A stretch of 64,000 nucleotides of DNA from Haemaphysalis longicornis (Eukaryota; Arthropoda; Arachnida; Ixodida; Ixodidae), in NCBI GenBank assembly GCA_013339765.2, contig CM023449.1, positions 104,696,417 to 104,760,416 on the forward strand, written 5' to 3'. How positions within the stretch are numbered: position 1 is the first letter of the stretch; each line of letters begins with the position of its first letter. Below the pieces are notes generated by a model. It saw nothing but the letters and a program-made list of their open reading frames with translations. It had not been told where the DNA came from and searched no databases. The position numbers and the translations under genes are program-made. Below are positions 23,561 through 36,075 of this stretch, in pieces.

Positions 23561-24899
23561 CTGAACCGAGTTAATTTGCTTCTCCTTCTCTAGCCCCCAT
23601 GGTGCTGATAGTGTGCGGTTAGCCGCCTTGATCGTCTTCCTCTTGTTCTATCAATCCGTAACAAGACCCCACCCCCGATGTTGACTTTAGTGGGAAAGTG
23701 TACAACACGTTATTGCATTGTTTCCCATATATGTTGGCTCGATGCAATTCATATGTAAGCGAGAGGTGGCCGGGACTTGTGCCTTATCCTCTGGTGGAGC
23801 ATCGAGACGCAAAGCCCTCTTTATGCTTTCTTGTCAAGGACTGGGCACGCTGTTTCGCTTGAACCGCATTGTCTTCTGGATGAGCCAATGGAAAAACTCC
23901 TTGAGGAAGCTTGGATAATTCGCATTTGGAATGCAGCCTGAACCTTGTTGGCAGTGGCCCCTGTTTCTGTGCTTTTGCATCTACTATGTTACTTTCTGCA
24001 TACTGGCTGAGTTTTTTCCACTTTCGTCGGCATCGTTGCAATGTATCTGTTCTTCATTTCTTCTCGAGGCCTAGAGGAAGCGTGACTTTAACGTGCTTCA
24101 ATTAGGATGTCGCGAGGTTTGCTGATAAGCCACTCGTTTTGTAACGGTGGTGCTCGAGTGAATGACTTGCTGCAATCAGAACCTCTTTCATCCCTTGACT
24201 TAATCTTCGCGTTGTCTACGTGTATTGCTTTTTGGGCTCCCCCCGAGAGCATCCGAGTCTCCGATGATATTGTCGTCGCTTGGACGGATTAGCAGGGTGA
24301 GGGGTCCTTCCTCGATTCTGGGCATCCCGCTATGTCACGTGGTGTGGTTTACTGATGACGGCGCAAGGGTAGGAAAATGGTGCTGCTTAGTCCCCTCTTC
24401 CATTAAAGACGAACAACGCGCAGTTTAAAGGACAGCCCTTGTTGCGAATAGGGGAACTGCATTGGCCGGGTCCTGTATGGGGGAAGTGGAACCTGTGGCT
24501 GGCCCCTGCTTTTGTTGAGGTTGCGACAAAGTCTTCGTCGTGGTGCCCGACTTCTTGAAAGTTGTTCCAGCGATTCATTGCTGTAGTAAAACCTTATTGT
24601 GACTGATAGTGTATGAATACTCTTCGCCTTCTTCTAAGTCATTTACAAAGCTCTCAATGTTAAAAAAGCTCTGGATATGTTCGTCCAGGTTCTGCTCGCG
24701 AGAGGTTGCTGGTCCGTTGTTCCCGGGTTTACCGGCAACCTAATGTTGCGGTACGAGACAAGGGCGGCAGTCCACGACTGGGCTGAACAAAATGAATTTG
24801 CTTCTCCTTCTCTAGCCCTTATGGCGAGGATAATAGGCGGCTGGCAGCCTTTGTAATGTTACTCTTGTTCTATAAATTCCCAAAAGAGTATTTGTTGTT

Positions 24900-25800
24900 G
24901 GAGCTTTAAAACAGCGGTCACGGATCCCCATTTCTAGGCTCCTTCGCTTTTGTGCCCTCCTTTTGACGGGAGAACGGCCGCTGAAGGGCTCCCCCCGATT
25001 GGTTTTGCCCTTGTGCGTGGCTTTTTCATGCCCGTTGTATATACTGGTTTACCACGTGTCGGGCCTCCTCAAAAAACATGCGGCGCGACCCGTATTCACC
25101 GGCCACTTCGGACACTGATTTTGTGTCAGGCCTGTCTAGTATCGACATGCGTAACGGTTTGGGAATTGTTCTGACGAATTGCTCTAAGCAACTACACTCA
25201 CCATCTTGTCGTGGTTGCCCTATATCTCCGCGCTCTTTAACCATTCTACAAGCTTAAACTTCAAGCTATAACCATTATCGATGTACGACTGATCTTTAGC
25301 TTTTTCCGATTTTCGTAACTTTTGGCGGAAAGCTTCCGGTAACAACCAATACGTCTTCAGTAGGCTGTTTCACTATGTCGTTATTCTCCGACGCATCTCT
25401 GCTAAGCCTACCAATGACAGCGGCCGCTTCCTAAGAAACTAGTGTGAAGAGACACTGGGGCCAGGATTGCTTCTCAAACGACACCTTCTCGCATGTGCGC
25501 TAGAAGTACACTAAGAATAAACAAACGTCCTGTCCTGTATTAAAAGTTTGAAGCGGGTCTTTTTTTGCAAATTCTTCTTGTCTCCTGCCCTGGGCGACTG
25601 TGAGCTGAAGCACGTGCTGGCTAATCTTTGCTGCTCGATTTTTTACCATTCAAATGTAGCCGATGGCCGCGACGTTTCCGTTCATTGTCTTGCCTCCTTT
25701 GCTGAGATCGCTGTGCGGCTTCCTGGTGGCGTTTTGATCTTCCTCGATGCGCTTTCGCTATACTTCATCGAGGCGCTTTTGCTATAGCTCCGCAGGCGCT
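24900..25800 (-). pseudogene. Ty3/gypsy gag with SCAN-like domain
   Basis: Minus-strand pieces LLPEAFRQKLRKSEKAKDQS and SLKFKLVEWLKSA (25270-25370), then LEQFVRTIPKPLRMSILDRP and VSEVAGEYGSRRMF (25050-25190), match the helical SCAN-like region of certain arthropod Ty3 gag proteins, where it mediates capsid assembly. The upstream part (25500-25800) is Lys/Ser-rich and only loosely gag-like. Stops and shifts separate the pieces. No start codon could be chosen. Confidence 0.6.
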
Positions 25801-25809
25801 GCGCGCCTT

Positions 25810-26224
25810 CGTTCCTTGACTACTTCCAGCACTTAGTTTGATCGTTATCATCTGCGTACAGGGCGCGAATCGAATTGATATTGTGAGGCTTTTGAGTGTT
25901 TTTGCCTATCGACACATTCAATAGGTTCCACATCAAGAGCAAGTCGGCTCTGACCAGCGAAATCAGACCCATGACTACTAAACTCAGACACTAGGCTACC
26001 TCCTTGTCTTTTCTATCCAGAAACAAGCTGCCCGTCAACGAACAAAACACACCAGTTCAGGCACTTGTATAAGTAATAGAAAACATTTGTTGGGCTCAAA
26101 CAAAATGAAGGCATCTTCTCACACATAGGACAGGGTGGTTCTCTGGTGTCAGGACCCATATACGGCCAGGATGTCTTGGCCTCTGGCCGGGAGATCCTGT
26201 AGCCATCCTGTAGCTATATCATAA
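25810..26224. other. Unassigned sequence
   Basis: Nothing recognised. A short internal repetition (CCATCCTGTAGC preceded by ATCCTGTAG) lies at 26195-26215 next to the start of the next LINE and might reflect a target duplication or slippage. Confidence 0.35.
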
Positions 26225-28285
26225 TTCCCCGCAATGCGTGGACTCGAAATCTCGCCAACACAATCAGCCGCCATCGCTTTTACAAAACGAGATGTCAAAC
26301 GGTACGAACTCACGGCAAGGGGGATACCAATACCTCATGTCACAAATCATAAATTTCTTGGCGTCACATTTGACAGATTGTTGACATGGACACCCAATAT
26401 TCGGAGTTTGAAAGAAAAGTCCTCATCATTTTTCATCATCTTCCGAATGCTCTACAGCAACAGTGGCGGCTGGACAGTTTACTCGCTTCTTCGTCTCTAC
26501 GATTCCCTCTGCGAAGGTCTTTTACACTACAGCCTTCCTGCTTTGTTTCCCTCTATCAGCAGGAAATCTCAAGGCTTTGTAAAGCATGCAGGCGCGCATC
26601 TCCGGGTGTGTATAGGTGTCCCAAAAACAACATCCACCCTGGGAACTATCATTCAATGTATACGATTGACGCCGATAGCGCTGCGCAAACAAGAACTGCT
26701 TCGGGCATATTTGCGTTTTGTCACGAGACAACATCCCATTCCATTGGTTGAGACCTCTTCTTCAGATCTGCATGACCTTTCACCGCAACATTACGAGATC
26801 CCATCTTTCCCTTCGTACCCGCTATGGTTGCTTCCACCCATAAGCATTCACACAGCCGTGACAGGAGTGACACGAAGAGCAAATGTTCCCGCTCCAGATT
26901 TAAAGTATTAGACTCTCCAACTTCTAGACAGGAAATACGCCGGCCATAAACATATATATACCGATGGCTCAGTGACAGAAGGAGCTTCCACGGGTTTGGA
27001 TAACTGCGTCGTGCACTACGATAACCAAAAAACTCAGTCACAGGACGTCATCAACAGTAACTGAGCTCGCCGCCCTTCGTGCTGCTCTTGAACACATCGC
27101 CACGCAGCCACCCAGCCAATTGGCAATCTTTACAGATTCCCGCGCGGCCTTTCAATGCCTTCAGTTATTTCCTGCTGACCAGCTAATCTGGGACGTTCAG
27201 TTTGTACATCACCAAGTCGTCACGGCTTTCCATTTCGTCGAACTACAGTGGATACCGGCACATTGCGGTGTATCGGGTAATTCTACAGCAGACGCAGAAG
27301 CTCAGAATCGCCAGGTGCCTGCTGCGGCAATACCGTTCTCCAGGAAGGATGTGGCTGCACTTGCGCGTCGTGTTGCGCGGCAGGTACAGCTTTCAATATA
27401 GGCTGATCCATCACGTCGCTATACCCCGCTCTACTCGGTCGATTCAGACTGTACTTTCAAGTTTCCCTCTTATCTCACAAAACACGGTGCAGCCGTTATA
27501 CACAGCATACGCCTGCACGTCGCCTACACTCACCTTTTTCGCTTCAAGCTCCGGCAGACCAGCTCCCCCCTCTGTTCAGACTGTGACTGTCCCGAAGATA
27601 TTAACCATGTGTTATGTATGTGTAAACGATATGAGGAACCAAGACGCTCCTTGACACTGTTTTCGGGCAGGCTACCCACGTCGCGTCTTACGTTGAATCA
27701 TGTGCTCTGCCCCTGGTCATGTGCAAAGATGGCTACACGTGCTACAAACGCCCTCATAAGCTTTCTTCGCACTTCAGCCTAGTTCAGTCTTTAACAATTC
27801 CGATCAGTGAATCGACATGTGCTGCAGGGATGTTACCATCACCTTTGCGCTCTCAAACTCTCAGTGGTGTCCCAGTGAACATTCCGGGGCTGTGACCACC
27901 ATGATTGCTAGGTTAGCTGTCAACGTGCCATGATCGCTTGTGGTCGCTCTGCGGTTTCCTGAACTGTGCTCTAATTGAAAGTGAATTTCTCCAGTGCTTT
28001 TTTACCATTGCCTTTATTTTTCACTTGAGCTAGTGAACTCACGACCCCGTGTAGTCGCTCCGCAGTTACGTGAACTCTGCTTAAATTGAAGCGGAACGTT
28101 TCTCCATGTTTTCGAACATTTCTCCAGAGTGTTTTAACATTTCTTTTATTTTTTACCAGGAACTATTGAACTCTGTGTAAAGACTTCCTGTCGGTGTTTT
28201 TTTCATTTGTTTTAATATTCACCTGACGTTGCATGTTAAGCTATCTGCTGGACAGACCTCATCAGCATCATTAAACTGCATCCAT
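26225..28285 (+). mobile_element. RNase H-bearing LINE, 5'-truncated
   Basis: Coding part 26234-27783 (end of RT, RNase H, zinc finger), then a 3' UTR to about 28285 ending in a CAT-rich tail (CATTCATCATCATC). The 5' half (ORF1, endonuclease, RT catalytic core) is absent, as expected from incomplete target-primed reverse transcription. The 3' UTR holds a diverged ~107-bp direct repeat (GGTCGCTCTGCGGTTTC near 27946 and AGTCGCTCCGCAGTTAC near 28053). The type differs from the I-type LINE at 15.6-22.7 kb and from the one at 46.7-58.1 kb. Confidence 0.75.
26234..27783 (+). pseudogene. LINE ORF2 C-terminal half: RT thumb, RNase H, zinc finger
   Basis: 26234-26911 is an open frame of 225 codons: GLEISPTQSAAIAF and HKFLGVTFDRLLTWTPNI are the end of the RT palm and its following strand, then a thumb-like helical region (VPKTTSTLGTII). 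The RNase H starts with IYTDGSVTEG (about 26955-26985), continues in another frame with IFTDSRAAF (27125) and has WIPAHCGVSGN (about 27245-27280); the acidic residues of the first two motifs are present. CSDCDCPEDINHVLCMCKRY (27570-27635) is a Cys/His zinc finger typical of the C-terminus. A gap with stops separates 26911 from 27120. The stop near 27781 is probably the natural end. Confidence 0.75.
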
Positions 28286-28289
28286 TCAT

Positions 28290-30080
28290 CATCATCTGGC
28301 CACCAGCGCGAGCTTGATTGGCCGGGCGGGGCTGGACCGTAAGGTCTCCCATCGCTCATTGGGTGGGAGAGTATAGGGTAGATGGGGGGGGAGTATAGGG
28401 GACTCGAGTGAAGTGCACTCCGTCATGATGTGTGCGAGAGTGCCTATGGTATTTGTGCAAAATGGACAAGTGCCTCCTTCGTTTTCTGGTTAGAATGTGT
28501 TCATCAGCACAAGGTGTGTAAGTGAACCCACCTGAATGCGGCTGATGGTTGTTTGTTGTTCCCTGCTCAGTGTGCGGTGCGGGTCGGGGAATGTACGCCG
28601 ACCCACCCTATAATCGGAGGTAATCTCTGTATGTGAGCACCTGGTTGGTGGTGTCGGTGTACAGCCCAGCCCGGAGGGTCATCGCTCGGGCATGATATTA
28701 GGCTATGACGTTGCCAGCTACCTCCGTGTGGGCAGGCACCCATACGAGCTCTACGGCTCTCAATCCCCGCCAGCGATCGTGGCCGCTCTGCGCCAGCTCT
28801 GAGCGGGAGTGCCGCTGCCGCTGCCGCCATGCGCCTGTGATTGAGACCGGGAGCGGCTGCGGCGACCTTCGGCGCTCCTTGTGGGCGTCTTTTTTCTCAA
28901 ACCGTCGCTTTGTCGGCATCCGCCTGCGGGACCTCTACAATCGCGACTTTACTTCGTTCCTGCCGTCTCTGCTGCTTCCTTTTCCTTCGGTGTTGCCGGA
29001 CGACAAAAGGAATCTTGAAACGCGCTTTATACGTTGTGTCTGCTGTGATGTCGCGGCTGCCACAAAAGCCTTACTTTGGCTCACGCACGTTATTTTCGGT
29101 GGGCTTGGCGGTTCCACACCCAGGGCAGGTTATGATGTTAGGGTCTGGGCACTCATTCATTTTATGCCCTAACCGTCCGAGGACTTGACATGCCTCAATC
29201 TGCTTTCTATAAAATGTTCACTTCGTAAGGAGATTGGCGTAGCAGCATATCTTTGGACTTTCTTTCCGGTAAACAAGATGCCCACCCACCGAGATCGCCC
29301 GATGCGATTTTACTGTAATGCCTTGGGGTTATAGTCCTGCACGACTTGCTCTTGTATTTCCATGGGCGTGTCCTCGAGATGAATACCCCAAATCACGTCT
29401 TTACGGTTCAATGTGGTGCGGCCTCGTGCGTACTGACCTCACATGCCTGACGTCGAGTTTTCCTGACGTCGATGCGCTCGAACGCTGCATAACGATAAGC
29501 GTTCTCCCGTCGGTTGGCGCTTATTACAAGAATGCTCTGGTTGCCGTTGGGGCACACGACTTCCTCTCTTGCTTTTTCTGCTGCTACTTGCGGTGCCCGC
29601 GCCGGAGCTCGACCTAATTCTTCTGTAGACATTTCACAAACGCAGAGACAGCTACTGTGTTGGACGACGATCTTCATTTCGGCTCGCGGGAGCTCGGGCA
29701 TTCATGACTTCTTCAGTAGCCTTCCCTTGTAATAGACAGTCGCTTCGTACGGTCCGCCACAACCGCGCCCGTCCTTGGGCTGCAGCTGGCATCTCCGATG
29801 ACGTCAGACGTGGCCTTTAGCCGCATCGCTGCCGGTGCCGGGCGGCGCTGACGATTCCTTCAACTTCTCCAGCGTCTTGCAGCAGTTGGCTGGCGTCCAT
29901 AAAGCCGGGCCAACTTTCTCACCGCCGACGTTTATGTACATGGCCGAAACCATCTCTTCCAACAGCCCAGGAAATCCTGCTGCCCTTATCGGTGTCTGCC
30001 TGGGACCCACCTCGACTCCGGTGTGCCAGAATTCGAGGGTAAGGTTAGCGCGGCGGCGGCAGCCGGTTTCCCTCAAAGTC
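28290..30080 (-). mobile_element. I-type LINE, internally deleted
   Basis: Minus strand. ORF1 begins near 29950 (MYINVGGEKVGPALWTPA) and continues through MPELPRAEMKIVVQ at 29700, the same protein segment as the LINE at 15987. The Lys/Arg-rich ORF1 C-terminal part extends to about 28830. Almost directly after, the frame reads RAVELVWVPAHTEVAGN (28720-28770), the last RNase H motif of ORF2, followed by the C-terminal tail. The endonuclease, whole RT and most of RNase H, about 3 kb, are therefore missing. Stops and shifts are frequent. The 3' end near 28290 abuts the preceding LINE's 3' end tail to tail. Confidence 0.7.
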
Positions 30081-30084
30081 CTTT

Positions 30085-31595
30085 AAAACACAATTCCGAG
30101 ATCTTCCACCTGCGAAATTGATGTCCACGTGTGTGGGAAGACATCACGGAACATTTGGTGAAGGAATCCGGTCAATGAGAATGAAATAATAGCCGTCTTC
30201 AGGTAAAAACACGGACCTAGGTAAACATGCGTCCGCGTTTCTGTCCCCTGGCGGCAATTCTCCTCAGACACTTCTATAGGACACGCGATGCTGGCACGTT
30301 CGTGACACACAGACGTTTCTCAACGAAGAAAAAACTACCGGCTTAGACATTTCCAAGAGACACACAAGCCAGGTAAATCACAAAGGGAGGAAGTCCGACT
30401 AACATAGCCTGAGTCATTCATCCGGTAGCGTTGGGTGGCTTTATTTCACCGCTGCCACCGGTTGTTGTAATTCCAGTGTTCGGAAATCCATCTTCTAGCA
30501 TGAATGCCGACCGGAGACGTTGGAGAGGAGACAGATGCACATTGATGAAGGAGAAAACTTGTTAGACGTATTTACATTAGTAGTGCAAGTTTAGATGCTG
30601 CGCTCGAACGAAACGCACAGCTAGCAACACTCGGCGGCTCGCAACACAGCTTTTTGTTGAAGCCAAAGTCCCTAGAGTTTTCTTTGGGAATTCAACTCAT
30701 TAATGTCTGGTTCAATCGCAGACGCAGAATCTCATGCACTAGGCTCCGCCATAGCGCGATAAGATTTTGGTTTCTTGCCCACGTCACCACAAGGGGGAGG
30801 ATACTCTGGTGCCGCTGATAGAGAAAAACCTTTTTTACAAGTAGGACGTGCACCTGGGTGCTTGAATCATGCTGCCTTTATTCAGCAGACTTTCCCGTGT
30901 TTAGATGGATCCTGGATTCGCGTGCCCGGCATCAAATACTACGTTTCTGCTGACGTCGCTCAGCGTTGAAGGTTAGCTGTTGACGCAGGGTGATGAACCG
31001 CTGTATTCAAGGTGGGTTCGCCATGGGCAGGAGCCAATACGGACGAAACCCTGTGGGTTTATGGCACTGACGACGATAACGCCCTAATAAGCGTGATGTA
31101 CGAGCTTGGGTATTCCTGTTGCGCAACCCCGTCATAACAGCTGCTTCGGCACCCAAAACTCCGCACTTAGTGGAGGGTATCGACACCGCTTCACGCAGGG
31201 CAGAGGCCTTGGTCCAGAATGTTCGTCCAGCTGGATTTCCATGCTGCGCCGTGGGTCGACGTTCTGGCCTTGCTAGGGGGACTGTCTGGTGTTTCGCACT
31301 GAAGAAACTTGTTAGACCCTCGTCCACAAACAACCAGCAAGCACTGGCAAACCCTGCAATGACATCTGCCATGCTCTAGGTTCAACAAAATAAAAACGCA
31401 GAGCTGGCAGGGACAGCAAGACTTAGCCGTGTCATGGCATCAGGGGTCGAAATTCGAAGATAAATTTGAGGCGGGGAATTTTGTGGAAATACACTGTACT
31501 ATGGGCACTTAAAACATATTAAACCCATGAAACTTAATTACTGCAGCTGACGTGCCACTTAAAGCAACGACAAAAGCAATCGGTATTAGAGTTCA
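30085..31595. other. Unassigned sequence, possible Ty3 3' flank
   Basis: No protein recognised. Minus strand 31007-31372 is open for 121 codons but shows no motif. A minus-strand AAATAAA lies at about 30450-30456 with a GC-rich context (CAGCGGTGAAATAAAG), reminiscent of an LTR polyadenylation region. On position it could belong to the 3' end of the Ty3 element whose RNase H ends near 31600, but I found no second LTR copy to prove it. Confidence 0.35.
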
Positions 31596-31599
31596 CTTT

Positions 31600-32856
31600 T
31601 TCTCCTTTGTAGCCTTCTTGAAGAGAAAAGTGCTGCAGAGGAAGACTAAAGAGGTGGAGTCGCCCATTTTTGCCCGGCATATTTTTTTAACCAAGTAACG
31701 GCCGAATGGTAAGTCTCCACAATGAACTTGAACCTGAACACAAAGAAGTATTATGAACTCCCAAAACTAAACAAGCGTACACTTTCTGATAGCCTGTACA
31801 CTTCTTCTCTACACGTGAGTTTCCTACTGGCCAACACGATTGGGTGCACTCCCTGGTCATCCGTCTGGCACAGTGCGGCACCCTTTCCCCACTTGATAAC
31901 ACCGCACTGGATGATGAACTCTCTAGAGGTCGGATCCCCGATCCCCGATCAGGGGATCGGAGAACCGCATCGCTTGTAAGTGCAACCTTCAACGCCTGAA
32001 ATGCCTCTTGACGGCCATCGTTCTAGGTTAGGCGTTCGGGTTATGTTTTGCGCACGGCATTAGTGAGCGGGCTCGCCAGCTTGGAATACCTGCCCTTTAT
32101 ATTTACGGTAGTATCCGAGAGGTTCCAAAAATGCTCTTATGTCACTTTTTGTGGTCGGGAGTGGATAACAAAAGAATTCCTAGTAGGTTGATCTCATATG
32201 GCAGGCGGAGACAATAACCCACTACATGACCAAGGTAGCTCACTTCGTGGCGGCCAAGCTGGCACTTCTCGAGTATTGCAGTTAACTGCAATCTGCAGTC
32301 GCTTCAACACCGCTCTCTAGTGCTCCAGGTTTTCTTCTCAACTAATGCAAGACAGCGTCACGTTGCCCATATATGGCACTGCAAGTTTGTTCATGCCCTG
32401 AGCACCTTACTCATCAAACTAGAGAAACAAAACGGAATGTTTTCAGCCCGAACCTCAGGACTGTAGGGGCGAACATTTCAAATGGCGTACCAAAGGCGGC
32501 GTAGTGCTGAGATCTCTCCGAAAGGGGTGCCTGCCAGGAGCCACGTACCACGTCGAAGTGTAGCTAGCGGCACTCACATTCTTTATTCTCTGGTCATGGT
32601 TTGGGATTGGGAAATCTTCATCCCGTGATTGCATTCAACTTTATATAGACAGTACAAGTTCTAGGATCCCTCCCTGGCGCTTCTAAAATGATCTAAGAGA
32701 TCTATAGTAGCTTTCACTTTCCTTGATCACCCCCACTTCCAGATATTCTCTTTACCTCCTCCATTAGGATGGTCAGTAGCTTCGGAGGCATCCTGTACGG
32801 ATTAGAGTTGATGGTGGTCCTGTTTATTACTTCTTTGCCATGCGTCACAAGGATTT
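31600..32856 (-). pseudogene. Ty3/gypsy reverse transcriptase C-terminal part and RNase H
   Basis: 32040-32856 aligns with 13345-14130. LAVPYMGNVTL (about 32365-32395) stands where Y-x-D-D should be, so both Asp are lost. ALTSDAVLRSPD (31945-31985) begins the RNase H; the first catalytic Asp context C-D-A-S is CGVI here (about 31890). The SRKLT block survives near 31820, and the ETDH motif appears as VETYHSAVTW near 31705-31735, with its Asp lost. Frame is broken many times. This copy keeps RNase H, which the 13.3-kb copy has lost, and so completes the domain order. Confidence 0.75.
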
Positions 32857-34055
32857 ATTTATTTTATTTACATATTTATTTATTTATTTACCCCTAAAGG
32901 CCCTCAATAGGAGAGTGTTACATAGCGGGAGCATGCGCACGCGTCGAAATGACATTAATGGGTGCTGACAGAATGACACATCACAAACGTAGAAAAAAAT
33001 ACAAGCAAATAAGGAAAAACACATAACTCCATAACATATAACAACTAGGCAAGCACACTAACAAAATATAAAAACATTAATAATAAAAAGGTATCTATGC
33101 GCAAGCAAGAACAGAATTAGCTCACTTCATTTTTTAAAAAGTGTTGAAATTTTGTTATTTTAGCTTCTGTGGCAATGTTCCTGTGGAAGGTTATTCTAGT
33201 GTATTATTGTGCGTGGAATGAATGAGTTTGCGAATGCAATAGAATGACAAGTGATGCACTTAACTTTAGAAGAATGATTGGGCCGTGGACAAGTAACAGT
33301 GAGTGAGTGAAAAAAGCCGTCAGGAAGGCGCTGATGGCGTTACAGTGTATGAAAAAGTGTTAGGCGAGCATTACGGCGGCGAAGTGACAATGAAACCTAC
33401 TCGGCCCGAGTTCTCAGCGCTGCGACGCTTGCGTATGGTGAAAAATAAAAAAATAATACGAACCGCACGGTTTTGCAAGGATTCAGTAACACGTATACTG
33501 TATTCTTGACTTAAATCCCAGGTGGCTGATGCGTACTCTATTTTAGGCAAATGAGACGGAAGTATGCAAGTTTTCTAATGTTGATGGTGCCTGCTTTAGG
33601 TCATGTTTATTACGCCTCGTGTACGATTGGTAGACGCGAGCGTTTGATCAATATGGTTATGCCATGTTAAATGTGACTGAAAATGCACTCCAAGGTATTT
33701 ATAAGTAGAAACCATTTCATGTGTATTGTTGTGCAGGAACTATGTAGGTACATTCTAATTGAGGAACGGGTGATTGACACGCACTTTGTTTTAGAAAGGT
33801 TAAGAGTCATTGGCCAATCAGCACACCATGCGTTTATTGTGTCAAGATCAGCCTGAAGAGCCTGGTGGTCAGTGTCACTGGTAAATTTACGATATATGAC
33901 GCAGTCATCGGCAAAGAACCTTACTCTAGATGTTAGGCCGCTAGGTAAGTCATTTACATAAACTAGAAAGAGCGAAGGGCCAAGCACATTGCCCTGGGGC
34001 ATCCCAGACGTTACCTGTACGAAAGACGAATTTAAGCTGGTAACGGATGCAAATT

Positions 34056-34638
34056 TTGCGGTTGTTTTATCTTTTTCAACAACTCAGATTCTTCCTGCCT
34101 CTTATGTGTCCACCCGCAATGACCATACATGCAAAGTTGCTCCCATATTTGCCCGGACAAAAAAACACCAAAACTCCCCTCTGGTGTTGGCTATACAGGA
34201 GTGGAACGTTCTTCCTCAAAATATTGTCTCTCTCAATAACACTTCTGCTTTCCAATCTGCGTTGGGTGCGTTTTTAAAAATATAAGATATTTTCACATCT
34301 ATTACATGTACAAACGTCACTTTTGTCAGCCCTTTGATTTCTTTGCTTTGTTTTTTTGTTGTTGGTGGTGATGGTGTTGTTTTGAACAGTGAATTTTCTC
34401 TAAAACTGACCCCCGCGAGTGCCTGGTTCAGTGGTGTCATGTACTGAAGATGTTAATTGCCATCTTACTCTATCTCTTTCTCTAATTTGTTTTTGTAAAT
34501 TGAACCTTTTACACAGATATGTGTCTGACTGCCGTTAGTAGTTTGTATTCATATGTGTTGAGTTGCGTTGTTTGAATTGCATCCCCCCCTATGTAATGCC
34601 CTTTTGGGCCTTTAGGGTATTCAAAAAAAATAAATAAA
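34056..34638 (+). mobile_element. CR1/L2-like LINE 3' fragment (583 bp) with 6-bp target duplication
   Basis: Plus-strand insertion in the minus-strand LINE. It starts within the RT C-terminal domain (STRNDHTCKVAPIFARTKKH, then AIQEWNVLPQNIVSLN, stop at 34283-34285), followed by a 3' UTR ending GGGCCTTTAGGGTATTC and an A-rich AAATAAATAAA tail. CAAATT flanks it at 34050-34055 and 34639-34644. The shared GGGCCTTTAGGG near the 3' end indicates that it is the same clade as its host LINE. Heavily 5'-truncated, no catalytic parts. Confidence 0.85.
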
Positions 34639-36075
34639 CAAATTGAGTTCGGGAGCATAGAAAATCGGTTATCCATGCAAGAACATTATTATGAATATTA
34701 AGACGTCTTAGTTTGAGTAAAATGCATTGGTGAGGAACACTGTCGAAGACTTTACAAAAATAAAAAAAAATGGTGTCGACCTGATTACTAGCGTCAAGAG
34801 GTGAGTGTAAGTCGTGAGTAAAACCGGCGAGCTGTGTGTCCGATGAGTAACCCCGGCGAAAACTGTGCTGATATTTGAAATAATATTGTGTTTTTCAAGG
34901 AATTGGATGACTTGGGAATGTATGATGTGTTCTAACTGTTTACAGACGGTATGAGTGAATGGAATGGGTCGCTAGTTTACCGGTAATGTGCGGTCGCCTG
35001 ATTTTAAAAAATGGGACAACTTTAGCAATACGCCAGTCATCAGGATTTGAACTATAAATAATGACTGAAAAAAGTGCGGTTAACTTCACAGATATGCTAT
35101 AACACAATATTTTGAGAAGCTTGTTCTTGAACTCCAAGTGATTGGATGCCAACGAAGTCTTTAATTTTTTTAATGGTAAGTAAATACCGGCTTCTTCAAA
35201 TAATATTTCGGGCATAGCACTATCTGGTGATATATTTAGAGTTAAAGCAGGGGAAAGTCATTCGTCTTCCTGAGTAACAACTCAGCCGAAGGCGTTGTTT
35301 AAAAGTTGTTCACACTGAGATTTGCAATTGTTGCGCCATTAAAGCCACTATAGATAATATAAGAAATATTTCTTGGATTAACTGCACGGCAAAATTTACG
35401 GGGGTTATTCAAACGCATGGAAGACAAGTCATTGTTATAAAAATTACGGCGTGTGGTTTTGAGTAAAGACTGGTATTCTTTGTCATATTTACTGTATTTA
35501 ATCCAGGAACTTGAAAATTGGTCTTTACCAGCTAATCTGTATAATAGTTTCGTTTTATTGTTAAGGCATTGAAGCTGTTTGTTAAACGAAGGATTGCTGT
35601 TGTTTAAATTTATGCCTATGGTAGGTTCAAATCTGCTTATGAGACTAGTTAGTGCATCTTTAAAAAAACAGTTTTCGTTGACAGTGAGATTTAAGTAATT
35701 TTCAAAAAACCGTTCGCTGAAAATAGATAACTCGGAATTATGGCATCAAAGTTTGTTCTGCTGTAACACGCTATTGTCTTACTGACAACTTTTTTGTACC
35801 GGGAAGAATAATCACTCCAGTGATAATGTCGGGATCGGAAAGTCCATCAAGATAAGTTTTTCTGAGCAAACGTGTGGATCATTTGTTAGAATAATGTTTA
35901 AGACGTAAGAGGTAGATCCTACACGCCGTGTAGGTTCACTAAATGTTTGGGCTATTGTGAAATCAAGGCATGTCTGCAAGAATGAATGTGGTTCCTTGTC
36001 CTTGGAAGTTACTGACTGTGATGGCCAGTTGAATATAGGAAATTTGAAATCGCCAAACGTAATTAGATTCAGATT

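Larger units (their letters stand above)
22713..25800 (-). mobile_element. Ty3/gypsy element fragment (gag, protease, linker)
   Basis: Minus-strand order from the high side: gag with a SCAN-like segment (about 25030-25500), a region with a repeated gag linker, a zinc-knuckle remnant (about 23440-23480), an aspartic protease (about 23110-23360) and a pre-integrase linker reaching 22730. The fragment stops exactly where the I-type LINE ends (22712). Integrase, RT and both LTRs are missing. A ~90-bp segment containing AATTTGCTTCTCCTTCTCTA is present at 23572 and again near 24793, indicating an internal duplication or two overlapping copies. Confidence 0.6.

Noticed and set aside
13300..25800. 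The Ty3 pieces at 13.3-15.6 kb and 22.7-25.8 kb as two halves of one element split by the I-type LINE
   Set aside because: Orientation and domain order fit, but both pieces contain the same pre-integrase linker region (NVPLYNKRE versus SVLLHKKGG) with clearly different sequence, and no target duplication was found. Two different copies is the safer reading.
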